DNA of 64,000 bases from Clostridia bacterium (GTDB lineage: Bacteria; Bacillota; Clostridia; Peptostreptococcales; Anaerovoracaceae): contig CABJAP010000016.1 of the NCBI GenBank assembly GCA_902363595.1, positions 26,587 to 90,586 of the forward strand, read 5' to 3'. Position numbers and translations under genes: made by a program. Position 1 is the stretch's first letter; every line of letters begins with the position of its first letter. The notes beneath the pieces are model-generated. The model was not told the DNA's origin. It searched no databases and was given only the letters and a program-made list of their open reading frames with translations. Of the stretch, positions 15,525 through 23,039 are shown piece by piece.

Positions 15525-16991
15525 CTATTCAAAATGAGTATGATTCTTTTGTTTTTGTTCCGGATATTTTATATCGTTTAAGAAAGTTACAGGGAATTTT
15601 TTTAATATCCAACACTTCATGCAAACGACATAAACAATTCCGGTAAACAGGAATGTTGGTATTCCCGCTGAAATGTATGGGAATAATCCTGTTGGAGATT
15701 CCCAGGTAAGCGGGTTAAGAATCAGTAGATAACAGGCTAGTCCTGCTGCTATTGCGATAAGTGCTCCAGGATTAAATCCCTTCCAATAAGAGTAACCCTT
15801 GCTCTGATTGAACATTCCTCTCATACTGAATCTTCCTTTGCAGACAAAGAACAGATCTGCTACTACGATCGCTCCGTAAATACTGGATAAGCACGCGATA
15901 AATGCGTAGACCTTATTGATGGCATTATAAACGTCTTCATTGAGAAGGACCAGGATTGGAACAATGGCAATTGCTAATGCTCCGATCCAGGGAAGTTTTG
16001 GAAATTTGCTTCTAAGGGAAATCGTTGCCGGATAGGTGGCTGTGGCAAAAGATGAAACGTTTGCTACTGCCATCAGGATCAATCCTAAAATCGAAAGGAA
16101 TGGAATTCCTGTTTCTTCGCTGATATTTACCAGCCAGATCGTTGGGTCATATATGCCAGTTGCAAGAGCCGTAAATGCTGCAAACACCCCTGCAATACAG
16201 GCCAAAAATCCCCATCCCCACATACATCCGTGAAATGCGGTCGATTCGGAATCAGCAAGCCTTGTCCATTGTCCGAAGAAGAAAGCCCATGACAGACCCA
16301 TGCCTACATTTGTTTCAAGTGCCGAAGCCCTGGACCAAGCCACACTTGGCTGTCCATCGACCATGTATGGTTCTCGGGGCTGCGCATTCCAAATATAGTC
16401 AATTCCATATTTGTAAAATACGTATGCGATTAACCCTGCCAAAATTGTAAACATGCAAATAGCAGAGATTCTGGTAAACCACTTTAATGCATTAGGCCCA
16501 AGCCACGCGATAAACCCGCCAATCACTAAGGCACAAACCCCAAAGAAAGTCACGCCGAAGCTCGATGAAAAAATGGATTCTCCAAAAAGCGATCCTGTGA
16601 ACTTTGTCGCACTCTGTCCAAATAGCAGGCAAAGCATTGCCTGGGAAGGATAGAGGCAAAACATATAAAAGATTAAAACTAAAGTTGTCCCTCTATGTCC
16701 AAAAATACCTGTCGTTGATGTTAACTGCTCAACGCCATAACGTGAAGCGACAATTCCGCATCCAACAATCAAAAAAAGTGGGATACATTGTCCTGCTAAA
16801 ATTGTGGGGATTGCTTCTTTTGCAGGTAGATACAGTCCCGTCTGCGCACCGGCAAGGAAGAACCATGCCGCGATGCCATAACAAATTTGTACGGCTAATA
16901 AATCCCAGAACTTATAGCTTCTTTCAAAGCCCCGGGTAGGAAGCAGCGTATAATATACTTCAGCTTTTGAATTGATTTCTGTAGAACTCAT
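15525..16991 (-). CDS. NCS1-family permease (complete)
   Basis: A 488-residue membrane protein with about twelve spans. It has the NCS1 pattern of a FWD..VQICYGIAAW start, GLYLPAKEA, GVEQLTS and a late VVADLFFV..GRFS..YWKGFNPGAL segment. NCS1 carriers import cytosine, purines, hydantoins, allantoin, thiamine or pyridoxine with a cation; the substrate here is not predictable. ATG at 16991 was selected because AAAGGAGG is 8 nt upstream; the longer in-frame reading would overlap the preceding small gene. It is paralogous to the permease at 1-980. It heads the GRE operon together with the small protein and is the obvious importer for the pathway. Confidence 0.88.
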   Translation of the reverse strand: MSSTEINSKAEVYYTLLPTRGFERSYKFWDLLAVQICYGIAAWFFLAGAQTGLYLPAKEAIPTILAGQCIPLFLIVGCGIVASRYGVEQLTSTTGIFGHRGTTLVLIFYMFCLYPSQAMLCLLFGQSATKFTGSLFGESIFSSSFGVTFFGVCALVIGGFIAWLGPNALKWFTRISAICMFTILAGLIAYVFYKYGIDYIWNAQPREPYMVDGQPSVAWSRASALETNVGMGLSWAFFFGQWTRLADSESTAFHGCMWGWGFLACIAGVFAAFTALATGIYDPTIWLVNISEETGIPFLSILGLILMAVANVSSFATATYPATISLRSKFPKLPWIGALAIAIVPILVLLNEDVYNAINKVYAFIACLSSIYGAIVVADLFFVCKGRFSMRGMFNQSKGYSYWKGFNPGALIAIAAGLACYLLILNPLTWESPTGLFPYISAGIPTFLFTGIVYVVCMKCWILKKFPVTFLNDIKYPEQKQKNHTHFE

Positions 16992-17019
16992 ATTAAGTAA
17001 CCTCCTTTGGTGTTCCCGT

Positions 17020-17259
17020 CTATGATACAAGCGCTATTATGTAATACATTGCAATCAGGCCATTTACGGTAATCGCAATTATCCAGTCCTTCTTTTTCAG
17101 CTTGGGTACGAATCCGTCTTTTCCATTTAGGACATCATCCTGGTGTTTTTCTTCAAACTCTGTGATTCTTGCTTCCAGATCAGCAGCCATTTCTTTTGAT
17201 AGGCCAGGAACATCTACCGGAAGGTCTTGATAATTTGCGTACTCTTTATAAGTTTTCAT
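17020..17259 (-). CDS. small single-span membrane protein paired with NCS1 permease (copy 2)
   Basis: A 79-residue homologue of the protein at 993-1262. It shares VPG, DLEARI, EFEEKH, GKDG and KKDW in the same order and ends in one hydrophobic span (IIAITVNGLIAMYYIIALVS). ATG at 17259 has AAAGGAGG at ideal distance; the longer reading to 17337 has no such site. It is the first gene of the GRE operon, 28 bp upstream of the permease. Conservation of the pair in two operons is the main evidence for a functional link. Confidence 0.8.
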   Translation of the reverse strand: MKTYKEYANYQDLPVDVPGLSKEMAADLEARITEFEEKHQDDVLNGKDGFVPKLKKKDWIIAITVNGLIAMYYIIALVS

Positions 17260-17352
17260 TTTTGATTCCTCCTTTCCTCCTTTTGCAGTAACTTTAAATT
17301 CGATAATAATTGTCGCAATATTTTTTATATTCTGCAACTAACAATATACTAT

Positions 17353-17367
17353 ACAAATAATGTGCCA
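17353..17367 (-). promoter_or_regulatory. probable sigma-54 promoter of the GRE operon
   Basis: On the minus strand the site reads TGGCAC, 5 nt, TTGT. The -24 element is perfect and shares TTGGCACAT with the promoter at 3550-3564. The -12 element has T instead of the consensus C. It lies about 94 bp upstream of the small-protein start. Confidence 0.6.
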
Positions 17368-17509
17368 ATCGGGCAATTTGTTTGTTTATCGTTTTTGATT
17401 AACAGGTAAAAGTGCATCCTTTTCTTAGAATTTGTACACTCTAATTTATTTGATTAATTTTTCTAGGGATATGCAACTATATAATTTCAAAAAATTTCTT
17501 TCTATGTTC

Positions 17510-17557
17510 TGTAGCTGCATTTCGACAAATTATGTCATTTGTTGAAATGCAGCTACA
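17510..17557. promoter_or_regulatory. 48-bp palindrome in the divergent promoter region
   Basis: Arms of 21 bp (17510-17530 and 17537-17557) match with one mismatch around a 6-bp centre. The ends are TGTAGCTGCATTTC and its complement. It sits about 145 bp upstream of the -24/-12 promoter and 220 bp upstream of the aminotransferase. It fits an enhancer-binding site for a dimeric activator; a hairpin in RNA is an alternative. The remaining bases of the 17260-17775 interval show no gene. Confidence 0.65.
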
Positions 17558-17673
17558 AACAATCCCGATTATCTCTTATAGTAAAAAGTATATATTACAT
17601 TTGCCTGTACAAAATAGTCTCCTAAATGAGTATCTCGGTTAACCCAATTTACAAAAAGTATCCGTTTGGTGAA

Positions 17674-17702
17674 TTGTAACCCCAAAATTGCCGTTTTAGA
17701 AT
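17674..17702 (+). promoter_or_regulatory. candidate sigma-A promoter of the aminotransferase
   Basis: TTGTAA, 17 nt, TAGAAT, ending 73 bp before the start codon. It is a weak match to the -35/-10 consensus. No -24/-12 site was seen on this strand. Confidence 0.3.
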
Positions 17703-17775
17703 CAATGTATACAAAGACAGCACTTTTTAAAAACAAGTTACTTCAACGAAAAAGTACAGCAAAGGAGATGCGTAA

Positions 17776-19074
17776 ATGGAATTAGAAAAATCAAAAGAGT
17801 TTTATAGCGAGATTAAAAACTATCTTGTTGATGGCGTTGCTAGTTCTTTCCATATAACGGATGTCGAAGAGGCTCCATTATGTGTAGAATATGGTAAGGG
17901 TTCAAAGGTATATGATGTTGATGGCAACGAATATATCGACTATGTGCTGGGACTGGGGCCAATGATACTTGGCCATGCGGATGAACCGACTGACAAAGCT
18001 GTCATTGAGCAGTTATCCAGAGGAACACATTTTTCAGCGCCGACTCCGCAGCTTAAGGAGTTTTCTAAAAAGGTATGTGAGATTATCCCTTGTGCGGAAA
18101 GAGTTATGTTTGAAAGTACAGGCAGTGAAGCAGACATGGTAGCATTCCGATTGGCAAGGGCTTATACTGGGCGGCCTAAAATCGTTAAGTTTGAAGGGCA
18201 TTACCATGGCTGGGCAGACGAGCAGAACATTACTTTTAAAGCTGAAACCGTAGCTGGCTTAGGCCCAAAGAATCATCCCAAAAAAATCTATAATGTAAAA
18301 GGACAAAGAAATGCAGCTTCTGATGATGTCCTTTTGGCACCTTGGAATGATCTCGCCACTCTAGAAGAAATTATTAAAGAAAATGAATCCCAGATTGCAG
18401 GCATCATTATGGAGCCATTTATGTGCGATGAAGGACCGATTCCTCCTAAAGAAGGGTATTTACAGGGAGTTCGAAAGCTTTGCGATCAATATAAGATTGT
18501 TCTTATCTTTGATGAAATCATTACCGGATTCAGACTGGCTTTAGGCGGAGCTCAGGAAAAATACGGTGTTATACCAGACATTGGTCTCTTTGCCAAAGCT
18601 CTGGCAGGCGGGTATCCTATGTCCATGATTTGCGGCAGAAAAGAAGTTATGGAATGCGGCGTCACAACATCGGGCTGCTTCAATGGAAACCCGGTAGCTT
18701 CCGCTGCCGGACTAGTTGTTTTGAAGGAACTTTCCAAGCCTGGCGTATATGAACAATTTCAGAAATTAGGCGAGATGCTCTGCAACGGCTTTATGGAATT
18801 GGCTAAAAAACACGGTTTCAAAGCATATGCAGAGGCACACAGCGCGATTGCTCTGATCATGTTTGGTGTCGACCGTCCAGTGGATGACATTCGGGACTAT
18901 ATTGAAAACTCTGATGTTGCTTTGTATAATCAGTTTTTTGTGAAAGCGAAAGAGTATGGGGTACGGCTGACTTATCGAAGAGGGCGAATCTTTTTATCAA
19001 CAAAGCATACAGAAGAAGATATTAAGAAAACACTCGCGGCTTTTGACAAAGCCTTTGCTGGTCTCACAAAATAG
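17776..19074 (+). CDS. class III aminotransferase (glutamate-1-semialdehyde aminomutase-like)
   Basis: A 432-residue PLP enzyme of fold type I, class III. It has the FESTGSEADM phosphate-binding stretch, GHYHGW, the LIFDEIITGFR aspartate motif and the Schiff-base lysine K274 in LFAKALAGGYP. It looks most like the glutamate-1-semialdehyde mutase / omega-aminotransferase group, but no haem genes are nearby. The start has AAAGGAG 8 nt upstream. It is transcribed away from the GRE operon across a shared 516-bp control region, so a role in the same pathway is plausible: transamination or 1,2-amino shift of an amino aldehyde or omega-amino acid. A weak GCACCC/GGGTGC hairpin overlaps its stop. Confidence 0.85.
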   Translation: MELEKSKEFYSEIKNYLVDGVASSFHITDVEEAPLCVEYGKGSKVYDVDGNEYIDYVLGLGPMILGHADEPTDKAVIEQLSRGTHFSAPTPQLKEFSKKVCEIIPCAERVMFESTGSEADMVAFRLARAYTGRPKIVKFEGHYHGWADEQNITFKAETVAGLGPKNHPKKIYNVKGQRNAASDDVLLAPWNDLATLEEIIKENESQIAGIIMEPFMCDEGPIPPKEGYLQGVRKLCDQYKIVLIFDEIITGFRLALGGAQEKYGVIPDIGLFAKALAGGYPMSMICGRKEVMECGVTTSGCFNGNPVASAAGLVVLKELSKPGVYEQFQKLGEMLCNGFMELAKKHGFKAYAEAHSAIALIMFGVDRPVDDIRDYIENSDVALYNQFFVKAKEYGVRLTYRRGRIFLSTKHTEEDIKKTLAAFDKAFAGLTK

Positions 19075-19216
19075 CACCCCTTACGCGGGTGCGTTACAAC
19101 ACTATCATAAAACTGATGAACAGGTAAAATTTGACGAGCCGAAGAACTGGCGTCACTATCATAAAAGAAAAAATTTTGAGGGTGATTTTTCCCCTGTATG
19201 TTCAAAGCTTTCCTGC

Positions 19217-19335
19217 AAAACTATCGGAATTTGAGAAATACCGCTTCTATGATTGATACTTTTTCCGTGCTGCCTTGAGAAGCCGCCGCAAAAGTATCAA
19301 TATAGCAGAATTTCGAACTGGATTCCGATAGTTTT
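19217..19335. repeat. long imperfect palindrome (about 119 bp)
   Basis: The outer arms carry AAAACTATCGGAAT and its complement. The inner arms carry GATTGATACTTTT and its near-complement AAAAGTATCAATAT, with mismatches between and a short GC-rich centre. It lies in a gene-free stretch (19075-19480) next to decayed genes. It could be a MITE-like insertion or a structured RNA/terminator region. No transposase is present. Confidence 0.55.
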
Positions 19336-19480
19336 CATTTTACTTTTATTTACAACAATCCATCGTCATCGCGAAAGCTCTAACCGGTGAGCCGTCTGCG
19401 TCCTTCAGCTTCAGTTGCCAATATGCAGATATCGCCGACCTCCAGCTTTTCAGAACCTGCGGCTTTCAGCATGTCTGTTG

Positions 19481-19693
19481 TCATCTCAAAGAATCTTCAG
19501 TTATAGTTTCGTTTTCGATACAGAAACGCGCGATATCCTTATCGGATACACCATGTACAAATGCCAAAAGCAGCAGCGCGATACCGTAACAGATCGCAGG
19601 GAACAGGCCTACTGCCCATGTGAGCGTGTTTTCCATTGCGGCATCCATTGGCTGGTCCGGCACATATTTGATTACATACAGAACTCCTGTAAA
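19481..19693 (-). pseudogene. C-terminal remnant of a multi-span transporter
   Basis: On the minus strand a frame different from the M81 gene encodes FTGVLYVIKYVPDQPMDAAM, then a membrane span and LAFVHGVSDKDIARF, the typical end of sugar-cation (GPH/MFS) carriers. It ends at the stop at 19481 and has no start of its own; the front of the gene is missing. It overlaps the aberrant tail of the M81 gene. The bases just downstream (19374-19480) encode short fragments in two frames that I do not recognise. Confidence 0.6.
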
Positions 19694-21401
19694 TGCATTC
19701 CTTTCTCAGCCTTTCAATAATAGGTCTCGTTTCACTGTCAAAACCAAGTCCATTTACAATTGAAGTAATGCCCTTTTCTAAAGCTTCCTGCTCGTATGCT
19801 GCCCATTCTTCAATAAAGCTTTCTTCTGTTGGCATTTCCGGCTCTTTTTCAAAAGCGGCAAGCAGACCGCCCATGTCCATGAACATTGTAGCGTCCAGGA
19901 AAAGACCTGTTGGCTCACCATCTTCAGCCTTTTGCATTGTTACTCCAAACGGCATTTCGGTATTCTCGGTAATGTTTGCCGCCTCAAGCACCGCTGTATT
20001 CAGGAAGGTGTACTGGCCTGACGCAGTATCCATTTCCACATATTCTTTCACAGTGTCCCCGTAGGTCTGACGGATGGTATTTCCAAGGCCTTTGATGACA
20101 AGAATTGAATACTCATTTATATCCATTCCGATTTCTTTGAATATGTTTACTGATTCAACACCAATCTTTTCTTCAGTTAAAAGAATGTCTATCCCATCTG
20201 CATCAAGAACGACAATGGTTCCCATCGGTACAAGTTCTTCATCCCAAACTGACATGTGAATCGGATCAGTCCATATTTTCCTGACCACAGCTTCGACGTC
20301 GACCGGGCCGCCATATACAGGAGCTGCCTTTCCGCCTATCGACACACTTATAGCTGCTCCGACACCAGCCTCTACGGCCTTTGCAACTGCTGCCTCATCA
20401 GCGATCGGTGAGACTGCTGCTGATTTAACTCCATTTTCGATGAGTTTTCTAAGTATCGTAACATTATCTCCGGTGGAGCCGCCGAATGGATCGTCAGCCT
20501 CGTCAACAAATGCCCATACGCCTCCTTCAGCCTTTGCCTGCTTGATTGCCTCTTCTGGTTTTACAAGGTCTATGAAGAAATCATCTCTCTTTTCCCAGAT
20601 CATTTCCGAAAGCTCTACAGCAAGCTTTGCTGCTAGTTTACGGTCACCGTTTGTTGTAACGATGGTACATGGTCCTGAATCAGCCTTATCTGAGCCGTAG
20701 AATCCGATGAGCATTGATACATCAATTACTCCGGGTGTTTTTTCCAATTCGTACAGCTTGTTCTGAATCGATATCATCGGCTCGGCTTCTGTACATCCGT
20801 TAATCGCCGGAAGGAGAACTGGAGGTCTTACTCTTACTGATACTGGATTGATTTCTCCATCAAACATTTTTTTAAGAAGAACACCTGCCTCAAGCCCTCT
20901 TTCATAAGGGTCGACATGGGGCTCTCTATTGAATGCCAGGAGTATATCTGTTGATTTAACCATCAGTTCGCTTACATTAGCATGTTTATCCAGTGTTGCT
21001 ATGATTGGAATTTCAGCTCCAACTTCATTTCTAACTGCTTCAAGCAGATCGCCATCCGGATCATCATACCCCTGAGCAAGTGATGCTCCATGAAGACTAA
21101 GCAGGACTGCATCGATAGGACAATTATCTCTTATGCCCTTCAGCAGACCTTCTTTCACCGATTCGTAAATACCCTGTCTGATTTCGCCTGAAGGGATTCC
21201 TCCAGCATCAACCACAGGGATAGCTTCCCATCCATATTCTTCAGCTTTTTTTCCAAAGGCCCCAATTGTGTTCTGAGAATCATCTCCAGACAGATCGATT
21301 TCTGACCCGAACATGATTCCGAATTCTGTTTCGTCAGTTACCACTGGCGAAAAGCTGTTGCTTTCGTGATAGAACTGTCCAATAATTATTTTTTTCATCA
21401 C
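19539..21401 (-). CDS. M81-family metallopeptidase (MlrC-like), aberrant C-terminus
   Basis: Residues 1 to about 566 match the M81 / MlrC family, named after microcystinase but found near transporters in many bacteria that lack microcystin. Candidate zinc ligands lie in LSLHGAS..DDPDGD, LDKHANVSE and NREPHVDPYERG. A C-terminal MlrC_C-type domain ends near GLGFDSETRP. The last ~54 residues come from DNA that in another frame encodes the end of a transporter, so the natural stop was lost by deletion. The start ATG follows AAAGGAGC. The enzyme may still fold; the function is unknown. It does not appear to belong to the GRE operon. Confidence 0.65.
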   Translation of the reverse strand: MMKKIIIGQFYHESNSFSPVVTDETEFGIMFGSEIDLSGDDSQNTIGAFGKKAEEYGWEAIPVVDAGGIPSGEIRQGIYESVKEGLLKGIRDNCPIDAVLLSLHGASLAQGYDDPDGDLLEAVRNEVGAEIPIIATLDKHANVSELMVKSTDILLAFNREPHVDPYERGLEAGVLLKKMFDGEINPVSVRVRPPVLLPAINGCTEAEPMISIQNKLYELEKTPGVIDVSMLIGFYGSDKADSGPCTIVTTNGDRKLAAKLAVELSEMIWEKRDDFFIDLVKPEEAIKQAKAEGGVWAFVDEADDPFGGSTGDNVTILRKLIENGVKSAAVSPIADEAAVAKAVEAGVGAAISVSIGGKAAPVYGGPVDVEAVVRKIWTDPIHMSVWDEELVPMGTIVVLDADGIDILLTEEKIGVESVNIFKEIGMDINEYSILVIKGLGNTIRQTYGDTVKEYVEMDTASGQYTFLNTAVLEAANITENTEMPFGVTMQKAEDGEPTGLFLDATMFMDMGGLLAAFEKEPEMPTEESFIEEWAAYEQEALEKGITSIVNGLGFDSETRPIIERLRKECIYRSSVCNQICAGPANGCRNGKHAHMGSRPVPCDLLRYRAAAFGICTWCIR

Positions 21402-21410
21402 ATTGCTCCT

Positions 21411-21503
21411 TTACATTTCATCCATTGGAACAAGATGTCCTCCAAACATTCCAACAATGATGAAGGTCTTTTTACTTTGTAATTCACTTGATTCTCCTTT
21501 CAT
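21411..21503 (-). pseudogene. N-terminal stub of a transporter or short peptide
   Basis: A 30-residue frame (MKGESSELQSKKTF, then a short hydrophobic glycine-rich stretch ending PMDEM) with a good GGAG site ends directly before the M81 gene. It resembles the start of a membrane transporter cut off early. With the transporter tail at 19481-19693 it suggests that the M81 gene is flanked by transporter debris. A genuine short leader peptide cannot be excluded. Confidence 0.35.
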
Positions 21504-21631
21504 TTAAGTTTATTTTTTGCCATTTCAGCCGCCTTTTTAATCACTTTTTTACCGGTATTTCCCGGCAAAAAAAACTGCAAAAAACGTATTGCCGTTTCTC
21601 GCAGTATTCTAAGCTCGTTTATTTTTTTGAA

Positions 21632-22074
21632 TTACTGTTCTTCTTCCAGCTCGATATTCATTATCTTTGCCAGGAGCTGAACTCTTGAATTTATACCAAA
21701 TTTCATAAATATATGATGAGGCAAACGATCATCAGCCATAGTGGGAAGAAACTATCTTTATGATGGTAAATTGCAATGCAGATACTGATAATAAACAACA
21801 GACATGCAGCTACCAGTACGGATGGATAAAGCAGACTTGCAAATCCGAGAACAATCCATACGGCCCTTATGCAGATACGCAGTGTTTTTTCTCTCTTTGG
21901 AAGATCTTTTATCAAAAGACCTTTTTCATATGAGGAAAGAACAATCTCACTGAGCAACGCAAAAAGTACAGTTTCTATGATCGAAAGAACTCTTACATTT
22001 ACAGGGTAGATTGCGTTATAAAATGCCGCAAAGGAAGGTAGAAATTCGTTCATGAAAAAAGTAATGGAACTCAC
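21632..22074 (-). pseudogene. broken LuxR-type regulator with membrane N-terminus
   Basis: From 22074 a 123-residue frame encodes several membrane spans and stops at 21703. Overlapping it in another frame, 21632-21720 encodes IFMKFGINSRVQLLAKI and ends ELEEEQ, the hallmark end of a LuxR-type helix-turn-helix. Most of the DNA-binding domain is absent, so an internal deletion has joined the two. It is non-functional as a regulator. Confidence 0.55.
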
Positions 22075-22101
22075 TACACTCCCTAAAAGTTAAAGCTTAT
22101 T

Positions 22102-22341
22102 TTAAAAAATAATTAACCGTCCCAGCAACCAACTTTGACGGTTAATTGTGAATCTCAAATTTTGGAGCAGCCGTTTACCGGTAACTCTTTTCTTATCTGT
22201 ATCATATTCCATACGTAAAACAAAGTCAACATATCGGCCACTCTCCTTCTTCTCCACAAAAAAATAACCACCTCCCAGCGCTATGCTCCCCTGCATCTCT
22301 GCAGAAAACAGCGCCCAAAAGATGGCTATCATAATAATCAA
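22102..22341 (-). CDS. hypothetical protein, doubtful
   Basis: A 79-residue frame starting 11 bp after rpmE with a hydrophobic N-terminus and a charged remainder (FFVEKKESGRYVDFVLRM). No ribosome binding site is evident and I recognise no family. It may be a fragment. Confidence 0.25.
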   Translation of the reverse strand: MIIMIAIFWALFSAEMQGSIALGGGYFFVEKKESGRYVDFVLRMEYDTDKKRVTGKRLLQNLRFTINRQSWLLGRLIIF

Positions 22342-22352
22342 TTTGCTTTGAA

Positions 22353-22553
22353 CTAGTCCAATTTGTACTTGTTCTTGAACTTCTCAACACGTCCACCACG
22401 ATTGATGAACTTCTGCTGACCTGTAAAGAATGGATGACACTCTGAGCAAACGTCCAAACGGATTTCTTCCTGTGTGGACTTTGTAACAAATGTGTTACCG
22501 CATGCGCAAGTTACTTTACATTCCTTATAGTCAGGATGGATTCCTTCCTTCAT
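22353..22553 (-). CDS. rpmE: 50S ribosomal protein L31
   Basis: A 66-residue L31 of the zinc-binding (C+) type. It starts MKEGIHPDY and has cysteines in TCACGNTF and the [12 protein letters not shown] signature. ATG at 22553 was preferred to the GTG at 22562 because L31 begins this way and AGAGGTG lies just upstream. In many Clostridia rpmE follows rho; here it is 8 kb away from rho and transcribed alone. Confidence 0.95.
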   Translation of the reverse strand: MKEGIHPDYKECKVTCACGNTFVTKSTQEEIRLDVCSECHPFFTGQQKFINRGGRVEKFKNKYKLD

Positions 22554-22619
22554 GCTTCTCACCTCTTTCCTGCTCGGGTCTTACCACCCTTTGCAAAATT
22601 ACTGATATACAGCCTATAT

Positions 22620-22648
22620 AATATACCACAGCTGGCTCTGAAAAACAA
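22620..22648 (-). promoter_or_regulatory. sigma-A promoter of rpmE
   Basis: On the minus strand TTGTTT (22643-22648), 17 nt, TATATT (22620-22625), 67 bp before the rpmE start. Confidence 0.55.
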
Positions 22649-22738
22649 GTGTTTTTTTGCAATCCTTTTATTCGTCAAGGCAAGACATAGTGATGTTCAT
22701 TTTAAATTATTACTTATTACGAATCAAGACAAAATTTA

Positions 22739-22767
22739 TTGTCTATATTGCAGATTTAATGTATAAT
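22739..22767 (+). promoter_or_regulatory. sigma-A promoter of the toxin mRNA
   Basis: TTGTCT, 17 nt, TATAAT. Transcription would begin near 22774, giving an RNA of about 215 nt up to the terminator at 22951-22988. Confidence 0.65.
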
Positions 22768-22829
22768 AATGGAAGAGAGCCTTGCCGAAGAGTGGTGACC
22801 GGCTGTACATCTTTCAAGGAGGTGGTTTC

Positions 22830-22871
22830 ATGACCAAATCTAATGAAAGGAGAGGCAGCCATCGTGTTTGA
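22830..22871 (+). CDS. leader peptide of the type I toxin locus
   Basis: A 13-residue frame (MTKSNERRGSHRV) with a strong AAGGAGGT site. Its TGA overlaps the region of the toxin GTG start, so it probably couples or controls toxin translation. The MTKSNERRG leader followed by a tiny hydrophobic peptide is a pattern I recall from putative holin-like toxin loci of Clostridia. Confidence 0.45.
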   Translation: MTKSNERRGSHRV

Positions 22872-22947
22872 GCTATTGTCGTTATTATTTACGGCTATCG
22901 GCATGATGTTTAGCTATGCTTCATACATAGCTAACAAAATCCGGTAA
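22864..22947 (+). CDS. putative type I toxin, small hydrophobic peptide
   Basis: A 27-residue frame from GTG: one membrane span (ELLSLLFTAIGMMFSYASYI) and a short basic end (ANKIR). Size and layout match holin-like/Fst-like type I toxins. A GAAAGGAGAGG site lies upstream inside the leader frame. It is followed at once by a strong bidirectional terminator, and an antisense promoter faces it from the right. Toxicity is inferred. Confidence 0.55.
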   Translation: MFELLSLLFTAIGMMFSYASYIANKIR

Positions 22948-22950
22948 AGT

Positions 22951-22988
22951 AAAAACCACTCATTGCTCTGCCAAGCTGAGTGGTTTTT
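22951..22988. terminator. bidirectional terminator of the toxin locus
   Basis: Perfect 12-bp stem AAAAACCACTCA / TGAGTGGTTTTT with a 14-nt loop. T-runs form on both strands, so it ends both the toxin mRNA and the convergent RNA. Confidence 0.85.
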
Positions 22989-23039
22989 CAAATCATTCGT
23001 TATAGTTTTGGTGAGCCGGTTATCACTGGCTCTCTTTCT
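22951..23039 (-). ncRNA. putative antisense antitoxin RNA
   Basis: A minus-strand promoter (TTGTCT 23068-23073, 16 nt, TATAAT 23046-23051) points at the toxin and would give an RNA of about 90 nt ending at the shared terminator. A TGGTGA(G)CCGG repeat occurs in direct orientation at 22793-22802 and 23009-23019. This lets the RNA pair with the toxin leader as well as with its 3' end, as in par/Fst loci. Confidence 0.5.

Noticed and set aside
15525..16991. BCCT betaine/carnitine transporter
   Set aside because: First suspected because of the GREs, but the VADLFFV..YWKGFNPGAL region and overall layout are those of NCS1 carriers.
17776..19074. Glutamate-1-semialdehyde aminomutase for haem synthesis
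   Set aside because: No other haem genes nearby, and the gene is placed beside a catabolic operon.
19539..21401. Microcystin-degrading enzyme
   Set aside because: The MlrC name is historical; family membership does not imply that substrate.
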